A DNA stretch of 36,942 nucleotides, from NCBI GenBank assembly GCA_019310965.1, contig JAFDDG010000047.1, positions 1-36,942 on the forward strand, read 5' to 3'. Shown here piece after piece: positions 1-7,369 of the stretch. Source of the stretch: Deltaproteobacteria bacterium. Its GTDB lineage: Bacteria > Myxococcota_A > UBA9160 > SMWR01. The position numbers were made by a program, and so were the translations under genes. Below the pieces are notes generated by a model that saw nothing but the letters and a program-made list of their open reading frames with translations, was not told the DNA's origin and did not search any database. Position 1 is the first letter of the stretch; each line of letters begins with the position of its first letter.

Positions 1-1
1 G

Positions 2-196
2 ACGGGCCCGATCCACCTCCGTTACGATCTGCCGTGCGGCTCGCCGCGCCTCTTCGCCGACGCCGTGGGCATCGACCACGTCTTCGTCAACGGCCGGGAG
101 ATCGTGCGCGGAACGGATCTGACCGGAGCGTTTCCCGGCAAGATTCTCCGTCCCGGGGTCGACACCGATACGGTCAGCATTCCGGCCTCCGCGTAG
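2..196 (+). CDS. Amidohydrolase C-terminus (D-aminoacylase-like), partial
   Basis: The reading frame enters from the left edge and gives the last 64 residues of a protein that ends at TAG 194-196. The tail reads HVFVNGREIVRGTDLTGAFP and then GKILRPGVDTDTV. This is the usual C-terminal strand-and-tail of amidohydrolase-3 or N-acyl-D-amino-acid deacylase proteins, where 'VFVNGxxVVxxGxxTGxxPGxxLRPG' closes the small beta-sandwich after the metal-binding barrel. The catalytic barrel lies outside the window, so substrate cannot be inferred. The family call rests on this tail only, and a dihydroorotase- or imidazolonepropionase-like amidohydrolase is a possible alternative. Confidence 0.75.
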   Translation, partial: TGPIHLRYDLPCGSPRLFADAVGIDHVFVNGREIVRGTDLTGAFPGKILRPGVDTDTVSIPASA

Positions 197-238
197 CTGA
201 GCGAGTGCGGAGACCGGAGCCGGAGATCGGGGCCACGC

Positions 239-254
239 GCCCGCGAAGGCGGGC
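239..254 (+). terminator. Possible hairpin terminator after the amidohydrolase
   Basis: A perfect 6-bp GC stem (GCCCGC / GCGGGC) with a GAAG tetraloop lies 43 bases after the stop of the leading amidohydrolase and before the convergent gene ending at 342. Only two T residues follow, so intrinsic termination would be weak. Position between convergent genes is the main support. Confidence 0.3.
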
Positions 255-341
255 TTCGGCCTCGCGATCCAGCCTGCGGTGGCACCTTCGCGAAAATCCC
301 CGGTCCGGAGGCCGCAGAGAGGCGCCGCGGCCGGCGCCGAT

Positions 342-1643
342 TCAAGATGTGCGGAGGAGCGCGCGGCCGGCCTCTTCGATGCACGTGCCGTCGAAGAAAC
401 GCGGGTTGGTCCCGAGATACAGTCGGGCCGGGTTCTCGAAGACGAAGGCCCGGTAGTCCGCCTCTTCCAGGAGCCCCTGGTCGACCAGCGCGTGGCTCTG
501 CAGCAGAATTTCGAAGAAGAACTGCCGCTCGAAGATCTCGCGCAGCTGCTGCTCGGCGCGGATGCCGGACTCCGCAAACTCGTCCCGCACCCAGGAGCCG
601 CTCTCGCGATCGCCGGCACCGCCCATCGGCGGCTGCTCGGGAAAGCCGAACTCGGTGAGCAGCTCGCTCAATTTGGCCCGGTCCAGCAGGGCGGGATCGT
701 AGGCCTCGTACAGCTTGCCGCTGCGCTTCTCCCAGTGCTCCTCCAGCGCCTGCAGAAGATCCGGAGCCCAGCCGACGCCGCACTCCAGGAAGCCGAACAG
801 CAGGTCTGGGAAGCGCAGCGGCACGCCCCCCAGGACGAGCGACTTGGCGAGCTCGGTCTGCTGGAACGCATGGCCTCCGATGTGGTTGAAGACGTAGCTG
901 GTCGGAGAGCTGCGGCCGTCCGGCATGTGGTGGATCGCCACACCGCCGTGCGACGTCACGGAAACGCCCAGCTCGTCGAAGGCGCGCCACACCGGGTCGT
1001 AATCGTAGGGGCTGTCGATGCCGTAGCGATCGAGCGAGCAGGCGGCCGGAAAGGCGGCGGGGAACGCCGCGAGGGGCCTCGCGATGACCGGTGGAATCGA
1101 AGCGGCCCGGTAGCCCAGCTGCGTCACCGCGTGGGTGAGCTCTTCCACCGCCTCTTCCGGGTTGCCCATCGGGATCGTGGCCACCGGCGTGAGGCAGTGC
1201 GAATGCTCGGCGCAGATCTCGGAGTTCATCAGGTTCAGCGCCCGAGCGGCAGCGCAGCGCAGCTCGTCGTCGGGCAGTCCGCCGATCGCCAGACCGAGCG
1301 AAGGGTAGAGGATCGCGAAGTCCACACCGATCTCTTCGAGACGACGTGCGAGCAGCGCCGGCACCGTCACCGTCGCCACGTCGAGGGCATTGCTGGGGGT
1401 GCCCCACCAGGCGGCGCGCGGCTCGCCGCGTGCCGCGTCGCCCAGGCTGAAGGGAATCCTCTCGCGGAGCAGCGTCTCGAAGCCCTTCGCCAGCCCCGGG
1501 CCGCCCACTTTCTCGAGGTATTCGAAATAGAGCTCGAGCGATTCGAGCAGGTGACCGTCGCCGTCGATCACCGGGTGCGCGAGCCGCTCGCGCAGAGATC
1601 TCACCTCGCGGCTCGGCTCGAAAGAATGTTTCGTCCCCGTCAT
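342..1643 (-). CDS. Amidohydrolase-2 family metal-dependent hydrolase
   Basis: The 433-residue protein has the layout of PF04909 TIM-barrel hydrolases or decarboxylases (ACMSD-like). The N-terminal strand VIDGDGHLLE carries D27, D29 and H31, the DxDxH variant of the HxH metal site. A middle block SVTSHGGVAIHHMPDG supplies further likely metal histidines, and the C-terminal half has NPxRFFDGT-type segments. No signal peptide is seen, so it is probably cytosolic. I chose ATG at 1643, with AGGTGG just upstream, over an in-frame GTG six bases earlier. It is convergent with the partial amidohydrolase at the left edge. Substrate is unknown; relatives often act on carboxylated aromatic or ring-cleavage compounds. 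A second protein of this superfamily starts at 36112. Confidence 0.85.
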   Translation of the reverse strand: MTGTKHSFEPSREVRSLRERLAHPVIDGDGHLLESLELYFEYLEKVGGPGLAKGFETLLRERIPFSLGDAARGEPRAAWWGTPSNALDVATVTVPALLARRLEEIGVDFAILYPSLGLAIGGLPDDELRCAAARALNLMNSEICAEHSHCLTPVATIPMGNPEEAVEELTHAVTQLGYRAASIPPVIARPLAAFPAAFPAACSLDRYGIDSPYDYDPVWRAFDELGVSVTSHGGVAIHHMPDGRSSPTSYVFNHIGGHAFQQTELAKSLVLGGVPLRFPDLLFGFLECGVGWAPDLLQALEEHWEKRSGKLYEAYDPALLDRAKLSELLTEFGFPEQPPMGGAGDRESGSWVRDEFAESGIRAEQQLREIFERQFFFEILLQSHALVDQGLLEEADYRAFVFENPARLYLGTNPRFFDGTCIEEAGRALLRTS

Positions 1644-1891
1644 CCCCACCTCGCGCCGGGCCGCGCAGCGCGACAGGCCCGGTCCGTTCCTCGATTTGCG
1701 CTCTCTCTACGCCCGCACCCAGCCATTCTTACTCCCGTTCCCAGGGGAGAACAAGAACCGCCGCTGCAACGCGGTAGGCGCGGCCGCAAGCGGCTGGATC
1801 GCCTGCGAGTTCATTCGGAAACGGCGCGCTGCATCACGCGCCGGCCGTCCGACGGCTCTGGCGTCCGGCGACAGACGCATCGCGACGCTCC

Positions 1892-2611
1892 TCAGGCCTG
1901 CGCCGCGATGTCTTCGAGGACCTCTGCGAGCTCCCGGGGCTGGCTGATCATGACGTTGTGACCGGCGTCGATGACGCGGGTGCTCAACCCCGGCAGGAGC
2001 GAGATCATCTGGTCCTGCAGCTCCCAGGGCACGGCGCGATCCCGGCGCAGCCGGATGTAGGTGCGCGGCAGGTCGCCGGGCAACCCCGCTCGCGAGGCGC
2101 GATCCATGAACAGGTGGTTCGAGTCGGGGCCCACGTTGGCGAGCACCCAGCGCAGGTCCTCATCGCTCATCTCCGAGCCGATGAGTTCCCGATGTGTCTC
2201 CTCGTCCATCTCGGCCTCCGCGCTCTCGGACTCCCCCATGCGCTGACGCATCAGGGCACGGGTCTCCTCGGGAAAGCCGTCGACGATGGCGCCGCCGTCT
2301 GGAGCCACGATGCAGCTCAGCAGCACGAGGTGCGCGATCCGATCGGGAATGCGGGCCGCCACCAACGGCACGGTGGCTCCGCCGAGCGAGTGCCCGACCA
2401 GGACGACCCGCTCGAAGCCCGCGGCCTCGATGTCCGCGACCACGGAACGCACGCAGGCCTCGAGCGTAACCTGCTCCATGGGGGCCGGGTGCTTGCCCCG
2501 CCCGGGGAGGTCCACGGCCAGCACCGGCCGCTCGAGGTGCGGAAGGAGGCGGTCCCAGCACCAGGCACCGTGGAAGCCACCGTGAACCAGGACCAACGCA
2601 TCGACCGACAT
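1892..2611 (-). CDS. Alpha/beta-fold hydrolase (esterase-like)
   Basis: The 239-residue single-domain alpha/beta hydrolase has an HGG oxyanion turn at residues 10-12 (LVHGGFHGAWCW). The nucleophile elbow GHSLGG places Ser75, and a likely acid is D191 in RRDRAVP. The catalytic base is H218 in DAGHNVMISQP. The short HGxxHGAWCW start and the end H-x-x-M-x-S-x-P match the small-molecule esterase branch related to plant methylesterases and bacterial EstC-like enzymes. Size is normal for that branch. The start has a good ribosome site (GAGGAG). It lies 248 bp downstream of the amidohydrolase start on the same strand, so it would be transcribed first. No signal peptide is visible, and the substrate cannot be named. 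Confidence 0.88.
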   Translation of the reverse strand: MSVDALVLVHGGFHGAWCWDRLLPHLERPVLAVDLPGRGKHPAPMEQVTLEACVRSVVADIEAAGFERVVLVGHSLGGATVPLVAARIPDRIAHLVLLSCIVAPDGGAIVDGFPEETRALMRQRMGESESAEAEMDEETHRELIGSEMSDEDLRWVLANVGPDSNHLFMDRASRAGLPGDLPRTYIRLRRDRAVPWELQDQMISLLPGLSTRVIDAGHNVMISQPRELAEVLEDIAAQA

Positions 2612-2669
2612 ACACCTCTCCTCCTCACGGCCCGAGTTGCCCCGGGCCAGTCCACCCTACCCTAGACCC

Positions 2670-2757
2670 GGCGACGCACGGGAAAACAGCCTGTCCGCCG
2701 GGCGAGCGTGCATTGGCGGCCTCGTTGCTTGGACTGGATGGTGGCGACGCACGGGAA
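2670..2757. repeat. Pair of 15-bp direct repeats in a divergent promoter region
   Basis: The sequence GGCGACGCACGGGAA occurs at 2670-2684 and again at 2743-2757, 73 bp apart, each followed by a close variant of ACAGC. Both copies lie in the 241-bp space between the divergently transcribed alpha/beta hydrolase and PEBP-like genes. The pair could be a regulator site or a remnant of a small duplication. Nothing else recognisable lies in this gap. Confidence 0.5.
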
Positions 2758-2852
2758 CAGCAGAGGCCCGCCCCGCGCGATGGCATCTTGTCGCCGGGGG
2801 AGAAGTGGCCCAGGATCCGGGCGAGAGAGACGACTAAGAGGAGAGCGATCCA

Positions 2853-3329
2853 ATGAAGTTTGCACTGTCCAGCATGCGGGTCACGAGCTCGGCCTTCGCT
2901 GAGGGCGCGGCCATCCCTGCGAAGCACACGGGCGAGGGAGAAGACACGTCTCCCCCGCTGGAGTGGTGCGACGCTCCCGACGGCACGCGTTCCTTCGCGG
3001 TCATCTGCCACGACCCCGACGCGCCGCTCGTGTCGGACGGGGGTACTGGCTTCGTGCACTGGGTGCTCTACAACATCCCAGCCAGCGTGATGAGCCTGCC
3101 GGAGGGAAGCGCGGACTACGCGGCCGGGCCGACCGACTTCGGAAAGCCCGGCTATGGAGGTCCGATGCCCCCGAACGGACACGGGACGCATCGCTATTTC
3201 TTCTGGGTGCTCGCGCTCGACCGCGAGGCGGACCTCGCGCCCGGGCTCACGCTGCGTCAGCTGCTCGAGACGGTCGAACCGGACGTCCTGGGCATGAACC
3301 GACTCGTGGGGATCTACGAGCGAGAGTAG
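2853..3329 (+). CDS. YbhB/YbcL-family PEBP-like protein
   Basis: The 158-residue protein has the two signature blocks of bacterial phosphatidylethanolamine-binding/Raf-kinase-inhibitor-like proteins. The first is HDPDAP followed by HWVLYNIPA (about residues 53-79), and the second is GYGGPMPPNGHGTHRYFFWV (about residues 99-118). The length matches E. coli YbhB and YbcL. The start is fixed by AGGAGAG eight bases upstream of ATG. No signal peptide is present, which fits the cytosolic YbhB type. The family binds small anionic ligands, but its role in bacteria is poorly defined. The gene is monocistronic here: it diverges from the alpha/beta hydrolase and converges with the LLM gene, leaving only 55 bp between the stops. 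Confidence 0.93.
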   Translation: MKFALSSMRVTSSAFAEGAAIPAKHTGEGEDTSPPLEWCDAPDGTRSFAVICHDPDAPLVSDGGTGFVHWVLYNIPASVMSLPEGSADYAAGPTDFGKPGYGGPMPPNGHGTHRYFFWVLALDREADLAPGLTLRQLLETVEPDVLGMNRLVGIYERE

Positions 3330-3384
3330 AGAGTCAAGCGGTCGAATCGAGCGCCATACGCATCGGATGGCCCGGACCTAGCCG

Positions 3385-4461
3385 TCACACGGGACGGTTC
3401 GTGCGCCCCGCAAACCGGTCCTGGGGCCGAACCTTGGAGTACGCGTCCAACACGGGCTTGAACTCCTGGGGGGTGCTCGCGTGAATCACGATGCCATCGG
3501 CGCCGGCTTCGAATTGATCGACGAAGCGGGCCGCGCACTCTTCTGCAGTGCCCACGGCGGCCGGTAGCCACTCTTCGGGAATCAGCTTCGCAATCTCGCG
3601 GAGCTGGTCGAGCGTGGCACTGCTGTCGATGCCGCCCGGGATGCTTCTCACTACGGGGTGCTGACGAAACGCCTCCAGCACACCGGGGTCCCAGTCGTGC
3701 GCGGCCACGAGGAGCTCCCCGTGGCCCGGCGCCTGCATATAGGTGGCCATGCGCGCGATCATCTTCTCGAGGTATTGCTCCTCCGAGACGTCGCAGGCCG
3801 TGGCCAGCAGCGACCAGACCTTCACGGCAGCGGGATCGCGCCCCGCGTTCTCGGCACCGCGCCTCACGTGGGCCACGGCACGGGCCAATGCCTCGTCGCT
3901 CAAAAAAGTGTGGAGAACCACGCCGTCGAATACGCTGCCCGCGAATTCCAGGCTCTTGGGTCCCCAGCCAAAGAAGAGGAGCGGGATCTCTTCCTCCAGC
4001 CAGTCGTTCAGGTGCAAGTAGGGAAACTTCCCCAGCGGCCCGTCGTAGTTGACGACGCGTTCTCCCTTCCACAGCTTGCGCATGATCGCGACGAAATCAC
4101 GCATCTGGGCGTTTGTGGTCTTCGGAATTCCCCAGAGCTCGAAGCGGATGCCGATTCCACGCGCCAACCCCAGGGCAAAACGCCCCTGGGAGAGCCGATG
4201 TAAGGTCGACGCCATACCCGCCGTCACCACCGGATGTCGGATCGGCAGATTCGTTGCCCCAGAGCCGATGAAGATCTCGTCCGTCACGGCCGCAGCGGCA
4301 CCGGCCAGAGCCCCGAGCTCCTTCACATCGAAGCGCTCGGAGATCCAGGCAGACCCCAGCCCCAGCGCTTCGGCATCTCGAAGCTCGGTGAACATATCTC
4401 TCGGCGTGCGCGTATGGCCCGGAAGTGTGTAGAACCCGAGCTCGGGAAATTTCGTCGGCAT
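3385..4461 (-). CDS. LLM-class F420/FMN-dependent oxidoreductase (TIGR03857-like)
   Basis: The 358-residue luciferase-like monooxygenase fold protein starts PTKFPELGFYTLPGH. It contains SAWISERFDVKELGALAGAA, ATNLPIRHPVVTA and RFALGLARG, in the order I recall for the TIGR03857 subgroup of F420-dependent LLM enzymes. The start at 4461 has GAGGA seven bases upstream. In-frame ATGs at 4518 and 4476 would only add a basic, non-conserved leader. The gene follows a broken second LLM gene on the same strand, separated by about 66 bp, so the two were probably an operon. The substrate and cofactor (F420 or FMN) cannot be read from the sequence. Such genes are common in lineages that degrade terpenoid or other hydrophobic compounds. 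Confidence 0.88.
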   Translation of the reverse strand: MPTKFPELGFYTLPGHTRTPRDMFTELRDAEALGLGSAWISERFDVKELGALAGAAAAVTDEIFIGSGATNLPIRHPVVTAGMASTLHRLSQGRFALGLARGIGIRFELWGIPKTTNAQMRDFVAIMRKLWKGERVVNYDGPLGKFPYLHLNDWLEEEIPLLFFGWGPKSLEFAGSVFDGVVLHTFLSDEALARAVAHVRRGAENAGRDPAAVKVWSLLATACDVSEEQYLEKMIARMATYMQAPGHGELLVAAHDWDPGVLEAFRQHPVVRSIPGGIDSSATLDQLREIAKLIPEEWLPAAVGTAEECAARFVDQFEAGADGIVIHASTPQEFKPVLDAYSKVRPQDRFAGRTNRPV

Positions 4462-4527
4462 GCGTGCTTCCTCTTCCATCGGCTTGCGAACGGCCACACG
4501 ACGCTTGCCATGTGCCATTCGTGGCGC

Positions 4528-5503
4528 TCAAAAATCGCGCACCGCATCGGCCAAGCACTCCAGCGTGCGTTGGCGCGAGGCACTGGCATCTTCGCCCACT
4601 ACAAACGGGGCGGCGAGCAGGTCTGTGAGCCCAGCGTCGGCGTAGCGGCGCAACCGCCTGCGAACTTCGGCCTCATTTCCGATGACGCACACATCGGCAG
4701 CGCGCTCGCCCTCGCCGAGATCGACCATTCGCTTGTAACGCGGCAGGCTGTCATAGACGGAAAACTGCTCACGGGCCTTGTCCCGAGCCACGTCGAGTGC
4801 ATCCGTCACCGTCACCGCGACCACGGCACCCACCCGTGGCGCGGGTCTCTGCGCCGCCTCGGCAGCCTTGCAGACACCGGGAACGATGACCCGCTCGATG
4901 GCGGCCGGATCGCACCAGGTGGCAATGGTGCCATCGGCGAACTCGCCCGCGACTTGCAGCATGAGGGGCCCCAGAGCCCCCACCAGGATCGACTTGCAGC
5001 ATGAGGGGCCCCAGAGCCCCCACCAGGATCGGATAAGGCTTCGCAGTCGGCGTGCCAAAGACGGCGTTGACCTGAAAGACCTCTCCCTCGTAGCCCACGT
5101 GTCCCGCGCTCTGGGAGGCGAGGCGCAGGATCTCGACGTACTCACGGATGTGGCGAGCGGGACGCTCGAAGGGAATGCCGTGCATCTGCTCGATCACGAC
5201 TTGCTGGGAGCAGCCGATCCCCAAGGACATGCGTTCGCCCAGCACTTCGCGCACGGAGCTCGCCTGGCGCGCCAGGGCGAGCGGGTGGAAGAGATAGCTC
5301 GGGATCACCGAGGTGCCGAGCTCGATGCGCGACGTCGCTTCGCCTGCGGCCTGCAGGGCGACCAGGGCGTCGAGGCTCCAGGGCAGGTAGGGAATCCAAC
5401 CACTGGCGAATCCGAGCTCCTCGGCCCGACGAGCACGCGCTCGCACTTCCGCCAGGTCGGAAGGATCACCCCACGTTTCACTGACGAAGACCCCAATGCG
5501 CAT
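4528..5503 (-). pseudogene. LLM-class oxidoreductase disrupted by a 40-bp tandem duplication
   Basis: The gene opens with MRIGVFVSETWGDPSD (ATG at 5503) and runs through ELGTSVIPSYLFHPLALARQ and MSLGIGCSQQ to KPYPILVGALGPLMLQV, a normal LLM fold. At 4951-5030 a 40-bp segment is present twice in tandem. Since 40 is not a multiple of 3, the frame shifts and the second half (VAGEFADGTIATWCDP to VRDF) is in another frame. Removing one copy restores a single 311-residue protein with the segment joined as LMLQVAGEF. As written, translation would continue out of frame after about residue 170, through a tail rich in Arg and Gly. The lesion is either a recent mutation or an assembly artefact. Both halves otherwise look fully conserved, which points to a recent event. 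Confidence 0.9.
4951..5030. repeat. Perfect 40-bp tandem duplication inside a coding sequence
   Basis: Unit 1 (4951-4990) and unit 2 (4991-5030) are identical. The period extends one base on each side (4950-5031), so the exact junction is ambiguous by two bases. The unit encodes LVGALGPLMLQV of the LLM enzyme on the minus strand. It inserts one extra base modulo 3 and so causes the frameshift described for that gene. Confidence 0.97.
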
Positions 5504-5536
5504 GCCACCATTCTGCCACGGGCGCCGGGAAACACA

Positions 5537-5956
5537 CACCGCTCGCCGAGCGATTTCAGCCGCCGGGAGCAGGCTGCTGAAAGACCCTGCCCGCCAGGGT
5601 ACTGAGGGCATGGGGGGGACCGACGCGCGGAGACGATCGCGAGCCGGCTTCGATGTTCAGCGACCCGTCGTTGGAGGAGCGAGAACGCGAGGAGCTGACG
5701 GAGCCGCTTCGTTGGTCGGACGACGCGGCACGCGGGCGGCCTACAACCTCTTGAGGATCCGCGGCTCGCACTGGCTGGGTGAGAGTGTTGCCGGACGCCA
5801 AGGAGGAACGTGCCGGGTGCGAAGGCAGTGGCGCGCGGAAGCAGAGGTGCCCCAACGCAGGCGCAGCGCACCGTCGATGAAGGAACGAGGGGCGCCGGCG
5901 CATGAGCACGACACTGCCTTCGCACCCGGCCCTGGCACCGCTCGCCGAGCAATTTC
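5537..5956. repeat. 21-bp imperfect direct repeats bracketing the gene-free interval
   Basis: CACCGCTCGCCGAGC followed by (G or A)ATTTC is found at 5537-5557 and 5936-5956, 399 bp apart, with one mismatch. The right copy ends about nine bases before the stop of the outer-membrane channel gene. The left copy lies 34 bases upstream of the LLM start. Such a bracket would fit a target duplication or a recombination scar around a roughly 400-bp insert. That reading is an inference. Confidence 0.45.
5812..5930. repeat. 19-bp perfect inverted repeat with 81-bp spacer
   Basis: GCCGGGTGCGAAGGCAGTG at 5812-5830 is matched by its exact reverse complement at 5912-5930. Inside the spacer, GGTGCCCC and GGGGCGCC can extend the pairing with one G-U pair, so the whole 119-bp unit could fold as a long interrupted hairpin. 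The sequence is unrelated to the larger palindrome at 20689-20801. It resembles intergenic REP- or MITE-like units, but no second copy exists in this window. Confidence 0.7.
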
Positions 5957-5964
5957 GGCGGCCG

Positions 5965-7365
5965 CTAGGGCTGTGGCACCGCCGCCAGCTCCGCCTCCCA
6001 GCCACCGCCCAGCGCCTTGTACAAGCCGACCACGGCGGTGAGCGCCGCCTGGCGGGTTGCCGACTCGTCGAGCTCGGACGCAAACAACGTGCGCTCGGCA
6101 TCCTGCAGCTCGAGGTAGTCGACGACGCCAGCGTCGTAGCGGGCACGAGAGAGGCGGGCGGCGTTGCGGGCGGCGACCACCTGGCGCGCGCGGGCTTCGT
6201 GCTCGGTGCGCAGCGTGCGCACCGCGATCAGACTGTCTTCCACTTCGCGAAGCGCCTGCTGCACGGTGGCGACGAACGCGTGGACCGCCTGCTCGGCGCG
6301 CGCCGCCTGGGCGCGCGATTGAGCCTTCAGTCGCCCGCTGTTGAAGAGCGGCTGAAAGAGATCTGCGGCGATGTTCCAGGCCTTGGCCTCGCTGGTGTTG
6401 AAATCCGTCAGCTCGTCGGTGACGAGCGCGATGCTGCCGGAGAGCGAGACGGCCGGGTAACGGAAGGCCTCGGCCACACCGACGCGTGCGGTATCGGCAA
6501 TCAGCTGCTGCTCGGCAACCGCGATGTCCGGGCGCCGGCTCAGCAGCTCGGAGGGCAGCCCCGCCGGAACCTCCGGCGGCAGCGGCTGCTCCGTCAATGC
6601 CAGGCCGCGCTCGATCGGGCCGGGAAAGCGCCCGAGCAGCACCCTGAGCGCATTCCGCGTCTGCACCGTGCTGCGCTCGAAGCCGGCCACAGCCACCTCG
6701 GCCGTCGCCAGCTCGATCTGCGCCTGGTTGACGTCGAGCTCCGGGACGGTGCCCCTGTCGAAGCGCGCCTGCACGATTTCGAGGCTCTGGCGCCGGCTCT
6801 TCACCGTGCCCTCGGAGATCGCAAGCCGCGCGTCGAGATCGCGCAGCAGGAAGTAGGTGCTCGCGACGCTCGCGACCAGGGTGATGGTCACCGAGCGGTG
6901 GGCGGCCTCCGTGGCCAGCAGATCGGCGCGCGCCGCCTCCGTTGCGCGGCTGAACTTGCGCCAGAGGTCGAGCTCGAAGGAGAGCGTCGCGCCGATCGAG
7001 AATTGGCTCGTCGCGGAGGCGCCAGGCGTCATCTGTCGGCTAGCCCGGCCGCGTCCGGCCCCACCGAAGGCATCGAGAAACGGAAACTGGTCGGCCCGTG
7101 TCACGGTGAGCTGGTACTCCAGCTCCTGGATGCGCAGCAGCGCGATCGCGAGATCCTCGTTCTCGTCCAGCGCCGCCTGGATGAGACCGCGCAGCGTCTC
7201 GTCCTGGTAGAGCTCCCACCAGGGCAGGTTTACCACGGAGCCGCTGGCCTCGGCCGGCTCGAGCCAGGCACTCGGCAGGCCGAGCTCCGGCCGCTCGTAG
7301 TCCGGCGTGAGCTTGCAGCTGGCGAGGGCGAGCGCGAGGGCGGCGCAGAAGAGCTTGCGCAACAT
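5965..7365 (-). CDS. RND efflux outer-membrane channel lipoprotein (OprM/NodT-like)
   Basis: The 466-residue protein starts with a short signal ending LALASC, so Cys17 is the lipidated residue. KLTPDYERPEL follows, the standard N-terminus of NodT-family factors ('GPDYxxPxxxxP'). Two tandem outer-membrane-efflux repeats follow. Typical segments are WWELYQDETLRGLIQAAL, ARFDRGTVPELDVNQAQ, LPSELLSRRPDIAVAEQQL and RYDAGVVDYLELQDAERTL, and the RRPDI motif is diagnostic. The protein forms the trimeric TolC-type exit duct. The gene is last in the adaptor-pump-channel operon, beginning four bases after the stop of the pump gene, so all three components are made together. Confidence 0.96.
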   Translation of the reverse strand: MLRKLFCAALALALASCKLTPDYERPELGLPSAWLEPAEASGSVVNLPWWELYQDETLRGLIQAALDENEDLAIALLRIQELEYQLTVTRADQFPFLDAFGGAGRGRASRQMTPGASATSQFSIGATLSFELDLWRKFSRATEAARADLLATEAAHRSVTITLVASVASTYFLLRDLDARLAISEGTVKSRRQSLEIVQARFDRGTVPELDVNQAQIELATAEVAVAGFERSTVQTRNALRVLLGRFPGPIERGLALTEQPLPPEVPAGLPSELLSRRPDIAVAEQQLIADTARVGVAEAFRYPAVSLSGSIALVTDELTDFNTSEAKAWNIAADLFQPLFNSGRLKAQSRAQAARAEQAVHAFVATVQQALREVEDSLIAVRTLRTEHEARARQVVAARNAARLSRARYDAGVVDYLELQDAERTLFASELDESATRQAALTAVVGLYKALGGGWEAELAAVPQP

Positions 7366-7369
7366 GCGC

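Larger units (their letters stand above)
5504..5964. other. Gene-free interval with nested repeats
   Basis: This 461-bp stretch separates the broken LLM gene from the RND outer-membrane gene, both transcribed leftward. No convincing gene lies in it. It holds a 19-bp perfect inverted repeat (5812-5830/5912-5930), a 21-bp direct repeat with one mismatch at its two ends (5537-5557/5936-5956), and a small hairpin ACCCTG-CCCGC-CAGGGT at 5584-5600. A 33-codon open frame at 5653-5754 begins MFSDPSLEERE, faintly like the N-terminus of some IS transposases, but this is too short to call. The stretch could be a decayed non-autonomous mobile element. The promoter of the LLM pair should also be here. Confidence 0.5.

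Noticed and set aside
4950-5031. A programmed frameshift in the LLM gene
   Set aside because: The frame change is explained fully by an exact 40-bp duplication. I see no slippery heptamer.
5653-5754. A 33-codon frame starting MFSDPSLEERE, faintly transposase-like
   Set aside because: Too short, followed by no further similarity, and no DDE or IS ends were identified.
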